64,000 nucleotides of DNA, from the NCBI RefSeq assembly GCF_029407905.1, contig NW_026577927.1:806001-870000 (forward strand), given 5' to 3'. The DNA comes from Bubalus kerabau (taxonomy: Eukaryota > Chordata > Mammalia > Artiodactyla > Bovidae). The notes below the pieces were generated by a model that made no database searches, was not told where the DNA came from, and worked only from the letters and a program-made list of their open reading frames with translations. Position 1 is the stretch's first letter; each line of letters begins with the position of its first letter. A program made the position numbers and the translations under genes. Of this stretch, positions 12,201 to 22,884 are shown in pieces.

Positions 12201-14638
12201 TGAAGATCTTTTCTCAGGGGTTGTTTCCACGGAGCTGGGGCCGAGCCTGGAGCCCCAAACGCACAGGGGAAGAAAAACCACATGGACAAGTCTTTGCTCT
12301 CTAGTAGAGCTCTAGTGAACTTCACTCTGTCAGGAACGTTCTTGTTTCCTATGGAGACACCCCTGTCTGTGAAGCTGTGTACCGAACATGGAGACACAGA
12401 GTCTGATTCTCTCTGTGCAGCTTTGAAGCTGTCGTTCAAACAACAGCTTGAAAATCCATACAATGCTCTTCCTTACCCGTGACACAGTTCTCATTGCTAT
12501 ACCCCTTGGCAGTATTTAGAAATCCATACCCAAACCCTTCTCCTAGTAGGCCTGGGTCCTAGTTCGGAGAAGCACGCAATGGCGGAGCTGAGGCCAGTAA
12601 GGCACCAGTCAGGTCTCACACACTCTGGCAGCCTGATCGTCCAGGGAGACTAAGGCCTGTTGTGCCTTGCAGGAGGCTCGCTTGTGTTACCTCCTGTGAA
12701 CTGCGTTTGCCAGCCTGGGGGAATAGCGGTCCCTGGAGATCTTTTCTCAGGGGCTCCTTCCCCTGAGCTGGGGCGGACCTCAGGGACCCAACTCACAGGG
12801 CAAGGCAAAACCATATGGACAGGTCCATGCTCTGTAGCAGACTTCTAGTGAACCTCATCTCTCAGGAACATTCTTGGCTCCTATAGAGACACTTCTGTGT
12901 GTGAAGCTGCGTACCTAACATAGGGGCACAGAGAGCCTGATTCTCTCAGTTCATTTTGACCCTGTCGTTCAGAAAACAGCTTGAGAATCCATAAAATGCT
13001 CTCCCTTACCGCTGAGAGAATTCTCACTGCTGTAGCCCTTGGCACTTTGTAGAAATCCGCACCCAAACGCTTCTCCAAATAGGCCTGGGTCCTAGTTCGG
13101 AGGAACAGGCAATGGTGGAACTGAGGCCAGTAAGGCAACAGTCAGGTTTTACACACTCTGGCAGCCTGCTCCTCCAGGGACAGTAAGGCCTCTTTTTCTC
13201 TGCAGGAGATTCGCTTGCCTTACTTCCTGTGAACAGCGTTTCCCAGCCTCAGCGAAGCGGTTCCTGGAGATCTTTTCTCAGGGACAGTTTCCCCGGAGGT
13301 GTGGCGGACCTCGGGGACCCAACTCACAGGGGAAGGAAAAACCACATGGACAGGTCTATGCTCTGTAGGAGAGGTTTAGTGAACCTAATCTCTCAGGAAC
13401 ATTCTTGGCTCCTATAGAGACAACTCTGTGTGTGAAGCTACACTTCCAACATTGGGGAACAGGGATCTTGGTTCTCTCCGTGGGGTGCTGATGCTTTGTA
13501 GTAAAGCACCTGCTTGAGAATCCATCCTCTTAGGCTTCCCTCGCTTTGACAGAGGTCTCATTGCTGTAGCCCTTGGCAGTTTCAAAGAAGAAGACCCTTA
13601 CCCTTCATAAAGTAGGCCCTTGTCCTAGTTTGAATGGAAAGGCAATAGCTGAGCTGAGGCCAATAAGGAGCCAGTCCCCTCTGACACATTCCCGAAGCCT
13701 GCTCCTTCATGGAATATAACTCTAGAATGTTGGAATGTCTTTGCAAGGCTGGCAAAGGGCAGTCAGGAACCAGCACCCTGCCTCTGGAATTACCGACTTC
13801 TGAGCAGATCTGGAGGTCTCCTTTAGGAGAAGCTAACCCATTCCTTCCAAATAGAGGCTTCAAAACACAGGCAGGTTGGCGGCCTTTCGTGCCCGAAGGA
13901 GGCTTGCTTTTCTCTCCTCCTATGAACCCCAGTTCCCAGCCTCTGGGAAAAGCGTATCTTGAAGATATTTTCTCAGGGGTTGTTTCCACGGAGCTGGGGC
14001 CGAGCCCGGGGCCCAAAGGCACAGGGGAAGGCAAGACCACATGGACAGGTCTATGCTCTGTAGCAGACCTCTAGTGAACCTCATCTCTCAGGAGCATTCT
14101 TGGCTCCTACAGAGACACCTCTGTGTGTGAAGCTGCGTACCTAACATAGGGGCAGAGAGAGCCTGATTCTCTCTGTTCATTTTGACGCTGTCATTCAGAA
14201 AACAGCTTGAGAATCCATAAAATGCTCTCCCTTACCACCGAGAGAATTCTCACTGCTGTAGCCCTTGGCACTTTGTAGAAATCTGCACCCAAACGCTTTT
14301 CCAAGTAGGCCTGGGTGCTAGCTCGGATGAACAGGCAATGGTGGAGCTGAGGCCAGTAAGGCAACAGTCAGGTTTCACACATTCTGGCAGCCTGCTCCTC
14401 CAGGGACAGTAAGGCCTCTTTTTCTCTGCAGGAGATTCGCTTGCCTTACTTCATGTGAACAGCAATTCCCAGCCTCAGCGAAGCGGTTCCTGGAGATCTT
14501 TTCTCAGGGACAGTTTCCCCGGAGGTGTGGCGGACCTCGAGGACCCAACTCACAGGGGAAGGCAAAACCACATGGACAGGTCTATGCTCTGTAGGAGAGG
14601 TTTAGTGAACCTAATCTCTCAGGAACATTCTTGGCTCC
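9251..14638. repeat. 5521-bp-period tandem segment, copy 2
   Basis: Second copy of 3730-9117, with the same monomer order and its own copy of the solo LTR. It diverges from copy 1 after about 14638: 'tatagagacacc' here against 'tatcgagacacc' at 9117. Confidence 0.9.
10321..11618 (-). mobile_element. Solo LTR 2, duplicate of LTR 1
   Basis: The LTR is identical in length (1298 bp) and flanks to 4800-6097. GTGAAC occurs at 10315-10320 and 11619-11624. I counted about five substitutions between the two LTRs, for example in the 'gagagaga' run near 10680, in 'cac(g/t)tatttctcc' and in 'tttg(c/t)gtatg'. It was copied with its surroundings rather than inserted independently, so the LTR-LTR difference dates the segment duplication and not an integration. 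Confidence 0.88.
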
Positions 14639-15649
14639 TATAGAGACACCTCTGTGTGTGAAGCTACACTTCCAACATTGGTGCACAGGGAGCTTGATTC
14701 TCTCCGTGGGGTGCTGATGCTTTGTGGCAAAGCACCTGCTTGAGAATCCATCCTCTTAGGCTTCCCTCACCTTGACAGAGGACTCATTGCTGTAGCCCTT
14801 CGCAGTTTGCAAAGAAGAAGACCCTTACCCTTCATAAAGTAGGGCCTTGTCCTAGTTTGAATGGAAAGGCAATAGCTGAGCTGAGGTCAATAAGGAGCCA
14901 GTCCCGTCTGACACATTCCCGAAGCCTTCTCCTTCATGGAAATAACTCTAGAATCTAGGAATATTTTTGCAAGGCTAGCAAAGGGCAGTCAGGAACCAGT
15001 ACCCTGCCTCTGGAATTACCGATTTCTGAGCAGATCTGGAGGTCTCCTTTAGGAGAAGCTAACCCATTCCTTCCAAATAGAGGCTTCAAAACACAGGCAG
15101 GTGGGCTGCCTTTTCGTTCCCTATGGAGGCGTGCTTTTCTCTCCTCCTACGAACCCCGGTTCCCAGACACTGGGAAAAGTGGATCTTGAAGATATTTTCT
15201 CAGGGGTTGTTTCCACGGAGCTGGGGCCGAGCCTGGAGACCCAAAGGCACAGGGGAAGGCAAGACCACATGGACAAGCCTTTGCTCTTTAGTATAGCTCT
15301 AATGAACCTCACCCTGTCAGGATCTTTCTTGATTCCTACGGAGACACACCTGTGTGTGAAGCTGCGGGCACAGAGAGCCTGATTACCCCTGTGCAGTGCT
15401 GAGTCTGGGCGGCTAAACAACAGCTTGGGAATGCAGCCTGGGGCGCTTCCATTCCCTCGGACAGAGCTCTCCTTGCGGTAGGCCTAGGTAGTTTGCATAC
15501 AATGGGGCCCTAAGCCCTCTGCAAGTTGGCCTGGCTCCTAGGTCCAAAGGGCAGGCCAGAGCGGAGCTGAGGCTGTCAGGCTCCAGACACATCTCCCACA
15601 CTCCTACATCCTGCTCCTACCCGGGCGTGAACGCTAGAAGCTGGGAAGG

Positions 15650-16010
15650 TACCTGGACCGTGCAGGGGCGGGGCGAACGCGGGCTGCGTGGGGCGGGGGT
15701 CGGCTTCTGGCGGGGGTGGGGGCGGGCTTCCCAGTTGTGCTCTCGGAGGTGGACACTGAGGCTGAAAACACCCCGGGAGCACACCCGGGACTGGGTAAAC
15801 CCGGGCTGCGCGGGTCGAGATTCCGATGGCTTTAGGTGGGAGTCGGTCCCAGTTGTGCTCCCGGGGGTCGCCACTGCGGCTGGGAACGCGCAGGGAGCGC
15901 GGCAGGGGCGGGGCTAACCCTGGCGGCGCGGGGCGGGGGTCGGCTCATGGGGGGGATGGGGAGGGGTTCCCAGTTGTGCTCTCGGGGGTTGCAACTGCGG
16001 CTGGGAACGC
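15650..16010. repeat. GC-rich ~120-bp minisatellite / CpG block A
   Basis: About three units marked by 'cagttgtgctc' at about 15732, 15849 and 15971, with spacing 117-122 bp. Very rich in CpG and in GGGCGGGG-type Sp1-like boxes. It resembles a CpG-island promoter expanded by tandem duplication. Proline- and arginine-rich open frames across it, on both strands, look like composition artefacts. Confidence 0.75.
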
Positions 16011-16077
16011 CCATTTCGTCCGCTCCTGGGTCCCCAAGGATCGCCATCCCTTGGGTGCAGCGGAGGGCTGCGGACCA

Positions 16078-16086
16078 CAGGTAAGG
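16078..16086 (+). promoter_or_regulatory. Splice-donor-like site downstream of CpG block A
   Basis: CAG|GTAAGG, close to the ideal 5' splice-site consensus, lies 70 bp right of the CpG block. The same position reads CAG|GTCAGG in copy B (20570-20578) and CAG|GTAAGG in copy C (25049-25057). This would fit a non-coding first exon driven by the CpG block. No acceptor partner is proven. Confidence 0.35.
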
Positions 16087-16535
16087 GAACTGGGACTGCG
16101 TGGAGCAGGGAACCAAGTATTCCGCCGTCTGTTGGCACATTCTCGGAGCTCCCCAACCTGGCGGTCGCAGAAAAGCCTTGCCTTTGGGGTCAAGGCCTTT
16201 ACCGCTCCACCCCTCTGCTGAAAAATCTCAGAGTCTGTGCGGTTCTTCCAAGCAGCCTAGTCTCCGCTGGAAGTCCAAGGGACAGAACCCTGAACTCTGG
16301 CCGGCTGGCCCAGCCCTGCTTCTGGCACTTTGTAAGCCAGCGGGCCCTTGAGCACCTGCTGGGATGGGAAAGGGAAGGGTCCATGGATTGCACCCTAGAA
16401 ACTTAGTAGGGTGCATGGATTTCAAACCCTGGTGGCCGCCCAGGCAGCAAAGAAGTGGGTGGGCACCTTGCTGCCCTTTCATGGCAGAATCTGTGGTTGT
16501 CCAGCTGCGTGGGCCTTTTCATGAGGACCCTGTGC

Positions 16536-16541
16536 AATAAA
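16536..16541 (+). terminator. AATAAA polyadenylation-signal motif, copy A
   Basis: AATAAA within 'tgtgcaataaaagtttgg', conserved in copies B (21027-21032) and C (25476-25481). It lies about 450 bp after the splice-donor-like site and would end a short plus-strand transcript if one exists. Confidence 0.4.
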
Positions 16542-17300
16542 AGTTTGGTGTTTTGGAACTGAATAGTTAGAACGTGTAAAAGCTTTAAATTATGTGGTGG
16601 TGTAATTAAAAAACAAAACAAAACCAAGCTCCAAGTGTTTTGCAAATGGAGGTTTAAATATTGAAGGACTGTATTCCTTGCACTGTGGAATTCTATCAAG
16701 AAGTGTGCAGGATTTTTTTTTTTTTTAAGAAAAGTGTTCGAAGTGAGGGAAACAGGAAACCCAGAGGTGCCCCTGTATTTTGGGGAAGGCCTTAGGAGGT
16801 CACTTGGAAATGCTGCTGGCTGTGCGGGAGCAGGACAGATGGGCTGTGCAGGCTTGCCCTTTGCATGGATGTTCTTGTGTGTGGAAACCCAGCTCGGAGC
16901 CATCTCCTGATGTGTAAGAATTTCGCAGACAAACCTTGAGCTAAGCAATGCATTTGTTCCTAAGAAAATGTTTGTCTTAAGCGATGTAAATATCCTATGT
17001 ATTTCCACTAGACTCTGGCTTCAGGTCGGTTCCCCCAAAAGGCTCAGAAGCGATTTGAACAAAACAGCATGTTTTCCTCCTAGCTTGTTCTCCTTATCTA
17101 TGTTAAGGAAATGATATATTTGCCTGCAATACTGCCTTTCTTCAAGATTCATGTCAATCAAGTTTTGGCCCGGGATGACTCACCTGCTGCCAATATTATC
17201 TCAATGCATGTCTTGGGGGAGGGGCCTGGTGCCATTCCCTGAAACAGTTCCTTTCTTTCCTTAGCTGACTGCTAGTGCCTGTAGAATATCTGGCTAAAGA

Positions 17301-17316
17301 CCAGCAGGGGGTACTC
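17301..17316 (+). promoter_or_regulatory. CTCF-core-like motif
   Basis: 'ccagcagggggtactc' differs at only two positions from the CTCF core as I remember it. In copy B the matching site (about 21799) reads 'ccagcagggcgtacac' and is weaker. Occupancy is unknown, and a 16-bp match can occur by chance. Confidence 0.35.
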
Positions 17317-17441
17317 TTACTACCCCCCCCCACCCCGCCTCGAGTCTAAGTCAGCAGCTTTCTCTATCTCTTTAATACTTTAATAACACTTGATGACACA
17401 AAAGCTCTGAGCGATCAAATCATATCAAATCTTCATTTCAG

Positions 17442-17519
17442 ATTGAAGATGCATTCCATGGTATTGCCATCTTAAGTCTTTCCATCGTTATGGAATATCT
17501 GTCCATGTATTCAGGATAG
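17442..17519 (+). other. Exon-like open segment, copy A (unrecognised)
   Basis: A pyrimidine-rich tract ending 'cttcatttcag' resembles a splice acceptor. It is followed by 25 open codons (beginning IEDAFHGIAI) and a TAG stop. The copy at 21923-22000 differs at three positions, and all three are silent third-position changes. The translated piece is hydrophobic in the middle, with no domain I can name. It could be a fossil last exon or chance. Confidence 0.25.
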
Positions 17520-18109
17520 TTTTCAGCCAGGGTGTATAATTTCCAGTGTGCCAGTCTTGTCATCCTCATTACATCCATGGCAAAGTGTTTTATTCATGTT
17601 GATATTATTGAAAGGGAATTTTTTAAAATTCCTTTTCAGATTATTATCTGCTAATGTATACAGATAAAACTGTGTAATCATTCATTTTTATCAGTTTGGA
17701 CAGCTTGATAGTTGTCTTTAATTTCTTTACTTTCTGACACTTTAAGATTATCCTGGGACACATATGTAATGCCTCACCCCTAAATTCAGACATGTGTTCA
17801 AAGAACTTCTGTCCTTTTATTTATTTATTTATTTATTCTTTAACATTGAAATCGTTTTGACTATGCTGGGTGTTTGTTGCTAGATGGAAGTAGCTAGGAC
17901 CTCTGGACTGCAGTCTCTCATCTCTTGCTGACCTCTTGTTGACCTCTGCAGATTCCTGGTAGGTGGGAGCTTGTTAGTTCCTTGTTCCTTATCAGAACCT
18001 TCTGTGGTAAGTGTTTTTCTCTTCTCTGTTGCCTGGTAAGGGTGGGTGGTCATGGGCATCCCAAAGTTGGCTAGAAGTCAATTATTTAGGCAGGCTTGTG
18101 CATAGATAT

Positions 18110-18383
18110 GGGAGAAGGCAATGTCACCCCACTCCTGGAAAATCCCAAGGACGGAGGAGCCTGGTAGGCTGCAGTCCATGGGGTGGCTAAGAGTCGGACA
18201 CCACTGAGCGACTTCATTTTCACTTTTCACTTTCATGCATAGGAGGAGGAAATGGCAACCCACTCCAGTGTTCTTGCCTAGAGAACCCCAGGGACTGCGG
18301 GGCCTGGTGGGCTGCCATCTATGGCGTGGCACAGGGTCGGCCTCAACTGAACCACTTAGCAGCTGCAGCAGCAGCAGCAGCAG
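18110..18383 (+). mobile_element. Bov-A2-type SINE, copy A
   Basis: Dimeric ruminant SINE: two related halves beginning 'gggagaaggcaatg' and 'ggaggaggaaatggcaac', with 'gagtcggacaccactgagcg', ending in a (CAG)n tail. It is flanked by the 11-bp direct repeat TGCATAGATAT (18099-18109 and 18384-18394). The same insertion is present in copy B, so it predates the unit duplication. Confidence 0.9.
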
Positions 18384-19100
18384 TGCATAGATATCAAAGG
18401 GGATGAGAACAGTCAGGTAGGATCACATATGTCACCGTGAAACAATACTTCTCCTCTTAGCCAAAGCTAACAAAAGATTTCTGTTCTAGGTCAACCTAGA
18501 AGAGATCACTTAAGAGGTAAAGAAACTTAAACTCCATTAGCAAAGGCAGTTCAACATCTCAAGAAAACTTGTGCTAGGCACAAAACTCTTTTCTGGGGGC
18601 CTACTTTCCCTACAACCTCCTTATCCCATTCTGTACCCATTCCTTTGCTTCTCCCGTCCTGAAAATGCCACCTCTAAGACAGAACTACTTCGTTTTCCTT
18701 CTTAAAGTGTGATTGCATTCCATACATTCTTGTAATAACAAGTCATACATTTCCCTTCAGCAACCAAGAACTGACTCTTATATTGGCATTTGATAGATTG
18801 GTGAGCATACCTATCAGTGATAATAGCGCCCACCCCGCTTCCTGCAAGAACAGAACAAAACAAAACAAAACAAAAAAATTGCTTTCTTACATTTAATATG
18901 TTCGGATGGTGCCAGTCACTATTCATGCAGAGTCAAAAATCTCTTTTGTTTCTGTGTAAAAGGGAGGTCCTTTCAAGTCGTGAATGTTTAAGAAGTTTCA
19001 TTTATTTGGAAGTGACCTAGCTATTCAATACACTGTCGTCACTTAGTTTAGCACCAGGATAGAAACTCAGGTAACCAAAACACCTGGAGGAACGATTGTA

Positions 19101-19281
19101 AGTTCAGTTCAGTTCAGTTGCTCAGTCGAGTCTGACTCTTTGTGACCCCGTGGCCTGCAGGACGCCAGGCTTCCGTGTCCATCACCAACTCCAGGGGCTT
19201 GCTCAAACTCATGTCCATCGAGTCAGTGATGCCATCCAACCATCTTATCCTCTGTCATCCCCTTCTCCTCTGCCTTCAATC
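19101..19281 (-). mobile_element. Bov-tA-type SINE, copy A
   Basis: Starts with 'agttcagttcagttcagttg' and contains 'ctcagtcgagtctgactc' and 'gatgccatccaaccatc', the reverse complement of the tRNA-derived ruminant Bov-tA family. Shared with copy B at 23563-23743. Confidence 0.88.
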
Positions 19282-19386
19282 AAGACTATGAGAGGCAGAT
19301 ATTTTAGAGTATAATTATTGTTAAGAGTTTATCTAAAAGCTCATATCACATTTACATTTTTTACATTGGTTGTTGCTGTTTCCAGG

Positions 19387-19494
19387 TACTTTCTTGCTGA
19401 CAAGCTTGTGACACATATAACAATAGAGCAATTTTTACCTCAGAAGAAACCTAGACACTATGAACATGTTGTGCTTAATGTTGTTGACTCTTAG
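19387..19494 (+). other. Exon-like open segment ending in a stop, copy A (unrecognised)
   Basis: 'tgttgctgtttccag' is a good acceptor-like tract. The 35 codons after it are open (YFLADKLVTH... to ...VLNVVDS) and end in TAG. The copy at 23849-23956 has TAG in place of the first codon, one His-to-Asp change and two silent changes, so it is not intact. The residue composition looks protein-like, but I cannot assign a family. Confidence 0.25.
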
Positions 19495-20043
19495 ACATGT
19501 CTATAGTGGAGGAACAAAACCAAAAATACTAGATATTTAATATTGACTAGTTCCCAGTTCACGGGACTCTGACATTCATTTAGGTCAATGTTTTCTTGTA
19601 TTTCCAGCAGTTTGATTTGGAAGGGCTGCCTTGTCTTGAGACCATTGAAATCAGAACTCAGAACTTGAGCAATATTATAAAAAAACACAAGGCTCACACT
19701 GACACATACCTTAATCCAGACAGACAGACAAGACATCTTCCAGTTTTCCGCCTGAGATTTAAAATATTTCTTTGAGCCGTTTTCCTGGGAAGTGGGGGGG
19801 GGGGGGAGTGGGGGTGGCAGCGAGGCAGGCTTGGGTAACAAGCTAATTGTTGGTCATTGCATATGCAAAGAACCAGCTTTCCGGGTTCCAAGGAAAAAAG
19901 TTTCCTTGGTACCCAATTTTGTTTGGATCTATAGACTCTCATGGCCCTCCTAGGTCAGGACATCTTTCCTTTCTGTAGTCCTCGTTTTATCCCTAAATCA
20001 TAGACAGCTTGGATAGTCTCTGTGGGGTGGATGTATTGTCCTC

Positions 20044-20502
20044 GTGTTTGACCTGGAGGCAGTAGCGAGGTCCGAGAGCCTCTCCTGGAACCGGGCGTGG
20101 GGACGGGGCTCACCAGGAGCCCCTGGTGGAAGTGGGCAACGCGCCGGGAGCGTGCCAGGGGCGGGGTGATCCCGGGCGGCGTGGGTCGGGGTTCTGGTCG
20201 GGAGGGGGTGGGGGGCGGTAACAGTTGTGCTCTCGGGGGTCCCCACTGCAGCTGGAAACGCGCTGGGAGTGCGGCAGGGGCGGGGTGAACCTGGGTGGCG
20301 CGGGGCGGGGTTCGGCTCCTGGCGGGGGTGGGGGAGGGCTTCCCAGTTGTGCTCTCGGTGGTGGCCACTGTGGCTGGAAACGCGCCGGGAGCGCACCCGG
20401 GGCGGGGTAAACCTGGGCTGCGCGGGTCGAGATTTAGATGGCTGTGGGTGGGGGTTCGGTCCCAGTTGTGCTCTCGGGGGTCGCCACTGCGGCTAGGAAC
20501 GC
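20044..20502. repeat. GC-rich ~120-bp minisatellite / CpG block B
   Basis: Units marked by 'cagttgtgctc' at about 20222, 20343 and 20462 (spacing about 120 bp), preceded by a diverged unit. The order of unit subtypes differs from blocks A and C, so the block has changed by internal unequal exchange. Confidence 0.75.
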
Positions 20503-21026
20503 CCATTTCCTATGCTCCTGTGTCCCCAAGGATCCACATCTAGTGGGTGCAGCGGAGGGCTGCGGGCCACAGGTCAGGGAACTGGGACTGCTTGGAGCAG
20601 GGAACCAAGTATTCCGCCCTCTGTTGGCACATTCTCGGAGCTCCCCAACCTGGCGGTTGCAGAAAGGCCTCGCCCTTGGTTTCAAGGCCTTTACCGCTCC
20701 ACCCCTTTGCTGAAAAATCTCAGTCTGCACGGTTTTCCCAAGCAGCCTAGTGTCCCCTGGAAGTCCAAGGAACAGAACACTGAACTCTGGCCGGCTGGCC
20801 CAGCCCTGCTTCTGGCACTTTGTAAGCCAGCGGGCCCTTGAGCACCTGCTGGGATGGGAAAGGGAAGGGTCCACGGATTGCACCCTAGAAACTTAGTAGG
20901 GTGCATGGATTTCAAACCCTGGTGGCCGCCCAGGCAGCAAAGAAGGGGGGAGGGCACCTTGCTGCCCTTTCATGGCAGAATCTGTGGCTGTCCTGATGCG
21001 TGGGCCTTTTCATGGGGACCTTGTGC

Positions 21027-21032
21027 AATAAA
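21027..21032 (+). terminator. AATAAA polyadenylation-signal motif, copy B
   Basis: Same context as copy A ('tgtgcaataaaagtttgg'), 4491 bp downstream of it. Confidence 0.4.
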
Positions 21033-21922
21033 AGTTTGGTGTTTTGGTACTGAATAATTAGAAATTGTAAAAAGTTTAAATTATGTGGTGGTGTAATTAA
21101 AAAACAAAACAAAACAAAACCAAGCCCCAAGTGTTTGGCACAGGGAGGTTTAAGTATTGAAGGCCTGTTTTCCTTGCACTGTGGCATTCTATCAAAAAGT
21201 GTGCAGGATTTTTTTTTTTTTTTTAAGAAAAGTGTTCGAAGTGAGGGAAACAGGAAACCCAGAGGTGCCCCTGTATTTTGGGGAAGGCCTTAGGAGGTCA
21301 CTTGGAAATGCTGCTGGCTGTGGGGGAGGGGGGCAGATGGGCTGTGCAGGCTTGTCCTTTGCATTCATGTTCTTGTGTGTAGAAACCCAGCTCGGAGCCA
21401 TCTCCTGATGTGTAAGAATTTCGCAGACAAACCTTGAGCTAAGCAATGCATTTGTTCCTGAGGAAATGTTTGTCTTAAGCGATGTAAATATCCTATGTAT
21501 ATCTGTTGGACTCTGGCTTCAGGTCGGTTCCCCCAATAGGCTCAGAAGCGACTTGAACAAAACAGTATGTTTTCCTCGTACCTTGTTCTCCTAATCTATG
21601 TTAAGGAAGTGATATATTTGCCTGCAATACCGCCTTTCTTCAAGATTCATGTCAATCAGTTTTTGGCCCAGGATGACTCACCTTCTGCCAATGTGACCTC
21701 AAGGCATGTCGTGGGGGAGGGGCCTGGTGCCATTCCCTGAGACAGTGCCTTTCTTTCCTTAGCTGACTGCTAGTGCCTGTAGAATATCTGGCTAGAGACC
21801 AGCAGGGCGTACACCCCGCCTCAAGTCTAAGTCAGCAGCTTTCTCTATCTCATTTATACTTTAATAACAATTGATGACACAAAAGCTCTGAGTGATCAAA
21901 TCATATCAAATCTTCATTTCAG

Positions 21923-22000
21923 ATTGAAGACGCATTCCATGGTATTGCCATCTTAAGTCTTTCCATTGTTATGGAATACCTGTCCATGTATTCAGGATAG
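21923..22000 (+). other. Exon-like open segment, copy B (unrecognised)
   Basis: Counterpart of 17442-17519, with the same acceptor-like tract, the same 25 codons at protein level and the same stop. The differences are GAT/GAC, ATC/ATT and TAT/TAC, all silent. Confidence 0.25.
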
Positions 22001-22588
22001 TTTTCAGCCAGGGTGTATAAGTTCCAGTGTGCCAGTCTTGTCATCCTAGTTACATACATGGCAAAGTGTTGTATTCATGTTGACATTATTGAAAGGGAAT
22101 TTTTTTTAATTCCTTTTCAGATTATTATCTGGTAATATATACAGAAAAAACTGTGTAATCTTTCGTTTTTATCAGTTTGGACAGCTTGATAGTTGTCTTT
22201 AATTTCTTTCCTTTCTCATACTTTAAGATTTTCCGGGCACTGTACATGTACTGCCTCACCCCTAATCTCAGTCATGTGTTCAAAGAACTTCTGTCCTTTA
22301 TTTGTTTACTTATTTTTTGCAACATTGAATTCGGTTTGACTATGCTGGGTCTCTGCTGCAAGATGGAAGTTGCTAGGACCTCTGGACTGCAGTCTTCCAT
22401 CTCTTACTGACCTCTTGTTGACCTCTGCAGAATCCTGGTTGGCAGGAGCTTGTTAGTTCCTCGTTCCTTACCAGGACCTCCTGTGGTAAGTGTTTTTCTC
22501 TTCTCTGTTGCCTTGTAAGGATGGATGGTCATTGGCATCCCAAAGCTAGCTAGAAGTCAATTATTTAGGCAGGCTTGTGCATAGATAT

Positions 22589-22884
22589 GGGAGAAGGCAA
22601 TGGCACCCCACTCCAGTACTCTTGCGTGGAAAATCCCATGGATGGAGGAGCCTGGTAGGCTGCAGTCCATGGGGTGGTTAAGAGTCGGACACCACTGAGC
22701 GACTTCACGTTCACTTTTCACTTTCATGCATGGGAGGAGGAAATGGCAACCCACTCCAGTGTTCTTGCCTAGAGAACCCCAGGGACTGTGGGGCCTCGTG
22801 TGCTGCCGTCTATGGGGTCGCACAGAGTCGGACACGACTGAAACGACTTAGCAGCAGCAGCTGCGGCAGCAGCAGCAGAAGCAG
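22589..22884 (+). mobile_element. Bov-A2-type SINE, copy B
   Basis: Counterpart of 18110-18383, with longer first-half sequence ('actccagtactcttgcgtgg' is present here and partly deleted in copy A) and a (CAG)n-like tail. The flanking repeats TGCATAGATAT and TGCATCGATAT differ by one base. Confidence 0.9.

Larger units (their letters stand above)
2317..15645. repeat. Tandem array of alternating ~532- and ~695-bp monomers
   Basis: The conserved block 'ggagatcttttctcagg' or a close variant occurs near 2920, 3455, 4145, 4680, 6682, 7216, 7745, 8440, 8971, 9665, 10199, 12202, 12736, 13265, 13960, 14492 and 15186. After removing the two LTR insertions, the spacings are about 530-535 or 690-699 bp. 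The order is S L S L S S L S L S L S S L S L. The long form carries an extra internal segment of about 163 bp (for example 3905-4070, around 'tgcaaggctggcaaaggg') that the short form lacks. I do not recognise the family with certainty. The summed S+L period of about 1.23 kb could correspond to a described bovine satellite component. No coding gene is apparent; short open frames on both strands follow the repeats. Confidence 0.85.
15646..20043. repeat. 4.45-kb unit, copy A
   Basis: First of two near-complete tandem copies of a unit that is not satellite-like. In order it holds a GC-rich minisatellite, a splice-donor-like site, a stretch ending in AATAAA, and about 3.5 kb of AT-richer sequence with two SINEs. 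Anchors shared with copy B: 'ccatttc' at 16011/20503, AATAAA at 16536/21027 and SINE starts at 18110/22589, so the period is 4.48-4.49 kb. It joins the 532/695-bp array within a monomer ('gctagaagctgggaagg') near 15646. I recognise no protein-coding gene. A non-coding transcription unit or the decayed end of a gene are both possible. Confidence 0.8.

Noticed and set aside
2317..15645. Regular repeats that could suggest a CRISPR array
   Set aside because: Monomers are 530-700 bp with no short repeat/spacer pattern, and the SINEs and ERV show a mammalian genome.
16403..17008. 201-codon minus-strand open frame
   Set aside because: The homologous region of copy B is split into shorter frames by indels, with lysine runs read from the poly-T tract. 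No protein feature recognised.
17817..17837. (TTTA)n run as a SINE or LINE tail
   Set aside because: No SINE or LINE body adjoins it and no flanking direct repeat was found; treated as a simple repeat.
18481..18525. Exon-like piece 'ttctaggtcaacctagaag' followed by a GTAAAG donor-like site
   Set aside because: Only seven codons before a stop, and no support beyond two dinucleotides.
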